From positions 1 to 21,199 of the forward strand of contig PYST01000508.1 in assembly GCA_003049485.1 (NCBI GenBank): 21,199 nt of DNA, written 5' to 3'. Made by a program: the position numbers and the translations under genes. Under the pieces are notes generated by a model. The model saw nothing but the letters and a program-made list of their open reading frames with translations, searched no databases and was not told the origin of the DNA. How positions within the stretch are numbered: the first letter of the stretch is position 1; each line of letters begins with the position of its first letter. Shown here one piece after another: positions 17,102 through 21,199 of the stretch. Source of the stretch: Ophioceras dolichostomum (taxonomy: Eukaryota > Ascomycota > Sordariomycetes > Magnaporthales > Ophioceraceae).

Positions 17102-19239
17102 CGCGATTGTTTCTCTCGTTGTTTACCCTCCGTATTATCCGTCTGTTGGTCCCCCTCCTCACTAATTCTCTCTATGAGCCCCTGGCAGAGGCCCTACTGT
17201 TGTGAAGAGTACCAGGCACCGGTGATATTGGAAGTCGAGATGCGTAGTCGTCGCCTGAGGGCCATGAGCAAGTTGGCCGTGTCGTCCCGCTTACACAAGA
17301 CCCTGATAGACTTCTCGCCAAGAATCTGAAGATCACGGTGCGGCGGGACGTCCCTAAATAAAATAGACTGTAGGGTAGAGTCGTGCGTTTGTGTTCGGAA
17401 AATCGTGGGGAGAACCGGGAGGGGGAAAAGTCAAATAGGCGAGGGAGGGTGGATGATCCGATCTCGAGTGATCAGAAGATGAATGGATTTGTTTTGTTTG
17501 TAAGGTTGCTACCTGTGAGAAGAAGGAAGAAGTAGTATAGATGCTCCGCTATGAGGCACAACAGGTATCTAAATACGAGTTCGAAACGGCTCTTGGAGCC
17601 ATCCGTCCGTGGACTTTGACTGGATAGGAAACCAAATTCCCAGATCCGGTCTCCGTCGACTTGTTACACACCCAACCTACGATATTAATTCCCGGCTGGG
17701 AAAGTTAGTAGTGATGGTCAGGAAGCAAGAAGTAGGAATGACTTCGAAGCCGAGTACGAGGGCGACTAGGTAGTTTCGTAGTCCACTACCCTGGTTCAAA
17801 GAGGAAGCAAGAAGCATCGCCTCAGATCGCATGGCATGGAGGGGACCCTTGACCCCCTGTCCCCATGTCTCCTCCCCCCGAACCTCCCTCTCCCCACGGT
17901 CGGGCAGGTTGAGGCGCCAGGTGAGCCAATCAGATCAAGCTTCTCAGTCCTGCTTGGTCGAACGGGACCTTGCGGAGGAGGAGAAGGCGGACGGACGAGA
18001 AGCATAAAAATGGGGACAGGTATTCGGTCCCCTTGCGGCACGGGCAGTGCCGAATTGGCTCTCAAGACTCCGTTCACGGTTGAGATACCCAGATGCTCCG
18101 TGCTGGAAGGGGGGACTTTCCTTGCTGGGGAGTTCTGCCATTGAGTGACCGCTTGAGGCACTACTGGGATGGCAGATGTCAGTTTGCATAGAGTTTTGGT
18201 CGGTCGGTTTTGGCCCACATCCCGATCGGGATTGCTCCTCGTCATCAACGGTCGTGCGCGGCGGTGGTGCTAAGTAGACGGCCGTCGACGCCCGCTGCGA
18301 ATGACGAAATCAACACACGGATGGGGGTTCCTGATCTGGCCCTGCCATCCTGGTCACCGGCCCATCAGCGGCGGGATGTGCAATGCTTAGTAGGAGATCA
18401 TCACCCGTTCACACCATCGTCACTGCGGGCGTCCTGTACCGTACCTCGGTAGGTGGGAGAAGGGCATGGGTGGGTGAAAGGCTCATCGGGGTCCCGCCGC
18501 GTTTTGAAACGCAGGGGGGACTAGCGGAGGTGGGGAACCACCGTTGCGAAGTGGTGATGGTGGCGGCCGCCAAGAGGTTTGGACGCTCAAGAAGAACGGA
18601 AAAGAAAGCCGAGCCACCGTCCTAGTCGGATTGGAACTGTGTGTATGAGAGGTCCAACATGGGCAGTTTATTCGTTGAGACTGGGGTCGTGTCGCAACAA
18701 GATGCTGGCGGTTTCTGGCTTATACACGGATCGCACCGGCCAGCCAATGAGATTGCAGAATGCACTGCTGGATTCAGGGGGTTCTCACATTTCAGAATCA
18801 TCCCAACATACTGTCGAGGAGTTGGAAACCAAGCAACATGATCAGTGGCGGGGGAAATGCGCGTGATTGCACGTGGTTTATCGAGGCTTGCTAATAGACC
18901 GCGGAGTGTAGGTAATTCGCTATGTGGTGGTGTTGTATGCTGCGTGCAGTTTAGGCACGTGAATTCTACCTACCTCAGCTACCGGCATCAGGGATCGAGA
19001 TCTGCCACGTCCGGTGCGAGGGGCGAATTTATACAACCTACCTGTATTAGGTTGACATCTATCTCGTGTCTGCGGCACTCGCAGCGCAGCGCAGGTAGAT
19101 GGTAAGAGAACTCGTCCTTACGACTCAGGGTTGAAGGGTTGTAGTCCAGATTCCCGAGGGCCCATTTTTGAGCTGCGTCTTGAGCTGTCAACTTGCCAAA
19201 CTTGTCTCACCTCGGCCGCAATTGGGTGCGGCGTTCGGA
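17102..19239. other. 2.1-kb intergenic region, no gene supported
   Basis: This is the upstream region of the membrane-protein gene and the downstream region of the F-box gene. Pyrimidine-rich CCCC-containing sequence lies around 17846-17900, with a small inverted repeat CGGCAC...GTGCCG at about 18035-18051. TACCTACC-type words recur (18436-18456, 18966-18975, 19037-19043). The ORFs present (for example the plus-strand one at 17836-18144, 102 codons with an ATG) have no recognisable domain or splice partners. I left them uncalled. Confidence 0.55.
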
Positions 19240-20142
19240 TCAAGGTTGCTCTTCATTCTCGGGCCCACGTGCGGAGTGGGAGTCGTCTTTTCCCACCGAG
19301 CGATCCAGTTCGAGTTGACGAAGTCGGTCGCGCTCTGCGATTTTAGCACATTCCTTCAAAAAGCGCTGGCGATCCGCCCTGAGCCATGCCTCCTTCCTGT
19401 TCTTGAGATCTCGGGGACGGGCATAGCGGCCGCACCAGAGGCAGAAGGGCTGATAGCCTCGGCGGTAGTGCGATACGCTGAAAGGCGGGCGGCGGTGTCG
19501 CTTGGAAAACTTCTCGGCGGGTAGGATCTTGAAGCAACGGTGGCAAGGCACGAAGCCGTACTTGCTGCGCGGAGTGAATCCCCCGTGAGGGAGTGTGCTC
19601 GCAGCAGAGGCGCCTTCGAGAGCAACTGTGCCGTCGTTAAGCTTGCGAGTCGGCTGGAACTTCGACGACGAAAGTATTTTGCGCATGAACTGCAATTTCG
19701 ACTCCTCATCGCACCTCTGCGGGTCGATGGCCGCGCGCCTATACCAGATGATAACGAGGGTGATGCGAGAAGAAATTAGCAAGCTGAATTTAGGAGGGAA
19801 GAAGAAGTTGATGGCAAAATGAACCTACAGTCGTTTGCTAGTGCTGGACAGGGCGATCTGGCTAGGGTAGTCCAAGAAGGACTGGATCAGCTCAAGCAAT
19901 TCGTCTGGAAGTTTCTCCAGGCGCAGCAGATCGGATCTCGACTGCGTAGGCGACGCAGGTTCGACTTGCTCTCCGGGCTCGCTGCCGCTGCCAAGGGCGG
20001 CACTATGTACGGGGGTGTCGACAGGGGCGGAAGTGGCTGCGCTGCTGCGGGAGCGGTCCGGTTCACGGCCATGACAGGTGCAGATTGCAGTACTGATTGT
20101 GGCACCCATTTTGGTTCCAGAAGCGGCGCCGTCGTTCGTCAT
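19240..20142 (-). CDS. F-box protein with a CxxC...CxxC putative zinc module
   Basis: This is a likely substrate adaptor of an SCF ubiquitin ligase. Exon 1 is 20142-19829 and exon 2 is 19738-19240. The intron 19739-19828 has a GTAGGT donor and TATAG acceptor; it removes an in-frame TAG and joins in phase 2 to give 270 residues. The F-box is at about 74-112: LEKLPDELLELIQSFLDYPS, then QIALSSTSKRL joined to RRAAIDP. Downstream, KYGFVPCHRCFKILPAEKFS and GYQPFCLWCGRYA supply Cys171, Cys174, Cys205 and Cys208, spaced like a zinc ribbon. This arrangement recurs in fungal F-box proteins, but its target is unknown to me. The C-terminus is a charged, probably helical tail (WLRADRQRFLKECAKIAERD). The N-terminal 70 residues look disordered. 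ATG at 20142 is the only good start in frame. Confidence 0.87.
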
Positions 20143-21199
20143 GTGCGTGGTGATTCTGCTACATCTGCCGCCGCCACTCCTGCCGGTCCTGTAGCTGCAA
20201 ACAGCTGTCGAAGGGGCTGATGTCGAGGCACCTCCCAGTTGATGCGAAGTGAGGGAGGCAAGGGCGCACGTCGAGACAAGAGGAAGGATGGAACGACCCT
20301 ATCCGGTTGCGACTGGAAGAGGCAACCGCTGAATTCTCGGGGTGGGGCCGCAACGGTCGTCAATCGTGAATAATTTCAGGATTTGGAAGTCGTCGTGAAC
20401 CCTCCCGCAAAATTTTGAGCCAGACACTTCTCCGGGAGAGAAGCCTAGAACCCCAGAGTAGTGGTATGGGATAGCTCAATCACGGGCAAACTGACCGGCG
20501 TTCACACCGTCCGGTGAGATCGGCCGTACTGAAAACGTTGCGGAAGGCCTTGGCTGAGTGCTTCTGAGAATAGTGACAGGATCGGGGTTTGCCATCTGGG
20601 TTTGCCGACACCGCAGTGCTTCCTGATGGATCATGCTGCACTCGAGTAGGGGGAAAACAGACTAAGAAGTATCTGGCCAGTTCCATAATTCAGTACGAGA
20701 GGGAGCTCGCAGACCCAGGGCAGAAGCCAGTCTGATGTTTAGTTCGCAGCTTTCATGAAGGGTTTGTTATCAACCATACCAAGGGTTTAAAGTGCTTTCC
20801 CCGACTGGGCGATTCAGTTTGAATTTATCAAATATGGATGAAAGCAAACAATCGAAAACTGAACTCTCACGGAGCGCTACAGAGAGAGTGACGAAGGCGC
20901 AAAATTTCCTTGCCTGGGGCTATTTTGACCAGGCTGGAGTCATCACTCAGCCCCTGAACAATATAGCCCCTGACGACGAGATCGGTAACCATCCGGAACG
21001 GCCCAACGAAACCGAAAGAAAAGCCATTTCAAGCAACAATGAGCTCCAGACCAGTGAAGTGGAAGAGCACCGCCGACAAGCACTCGCTTGTCACCAGATC
21101 CCATGGCAACAAGGCCAAGACGAGTAGAGCCGGCCATCGATCCTGTCGAATTCGGGCCAAGAGGCAGGCCCCTCGATAACTACAGTATAGAGAGGGGAC
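20143..21199. other. Right flank, F-box promoter and sequence without a supported gene
   Basis: The first 200-300 bases are presumably the F-box gene promoter. Further on there is an inverted repeat ACCGG...CCGGT at about 20495-20515. A plus-strand frame at 20792-21127 (111 codons, polar composition, no known domain) overlaps a minus-strand frame at 20943-21137. Neither has splice partners or a recognised family, so I call neither. Confidence 0.5.

Noticed and set aside
17836..18144. Plus-strand ATG frame of 102 codons in the large intergenic region
   Set aside because: It is Pro/Gly-rich with no domain, splice partners or recognised homologue pattern, and an overlapping frame on the other strand is equally good.
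20692..20704. AGTACGAGAGG resembling the sarcin-ricin loop of large-subunit rRNA
   Set aside because: The match is only 11 bases; flanking sequence on both sides is unlike 28S rRNA, so no rDNA fragment is claimed.
20792..21127. Plus-strand frame of 111 codons near the right edge
   Set aside because: It is polar, domain-less and overlapped by a minus-strand frame. The apparent start is TTG-type, with the first ATG later; too weak to call.

Overview
The window looks like a gene-dense piece of a filamentous ascomycete nuclear genome (Pezizomycotina, probably Sordariomycetes). The reasons are short GT-AG introns (75-180 bases in most genes) with GTATGT/GTAAGT-type donors and CTGAC/CTAAC branch motifs, GC-rich coding exons, short convergent and divergent intergenic gaps, and proteins that read as fungal orthologues. 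There is no rRNA gene, CRISPR array or recognisable transposon. All splice models below were built by eye from reading-frame continuity and splice motifs.

Layout. 1-876: non-coding flank with short tandem repeats and a perfect 124-base duplication around a single N, probably an unresolved contig overlap. 877-2001 (+): conserved fungal protein with an OB-fold-like N-terminus, one likely intron and one frame break. 2488-3226 (+): DNA polymerase delta subunit 4, two exons. 3466-4905 (-): queuosine 5'-phosphate N-glycosylase/hydrolase (DUF2419, QNG1), four exons. 5645-8106 (+): SUMO-activating enzyme subunit UBA2, five exons. 8276-9886 (-): FabG-type short-chain dehydrogenase/reductase, five exons, one unusually long intron. 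10574-12947 (+): dihydrosphingosine/sphingosine 1-phosphate phosphatase of the LCB3 type, four exons, with a (CT)35 microsatellite in its last intron. 14270-17101 (-): large unrecognised membrane protein with glycine-rich internal repeats and several C-terminal membrane segments. 19240-20142 (-): F-box protein with a CxxC...CxxC module. 20143-21199: no supportable gene.

Organisation. POLD4/QNG1, UBA2/SDR and LCB3/membrane protein are convergent pairs. QNG1/UBA2 and SDR/LCB3 are divergent pairs sharing about 0.7 kb of upstream DNA each. The genes are mostly unrelated housekeeping functions (replication, queuosine salvage, SUMO activation, acyl or carbonyl reduction, sphingolipid turnover, ubiquitin-ligase adaptor). 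I see no biosynthetic cluster, defence island or other co-operating multi-gene system. The less explained items are the repeat-bearing membrane protein, the frame break in the first gene, a tRNA-like fold near 13.9 kb, and the F-box/zinc-ribbon-like protein.
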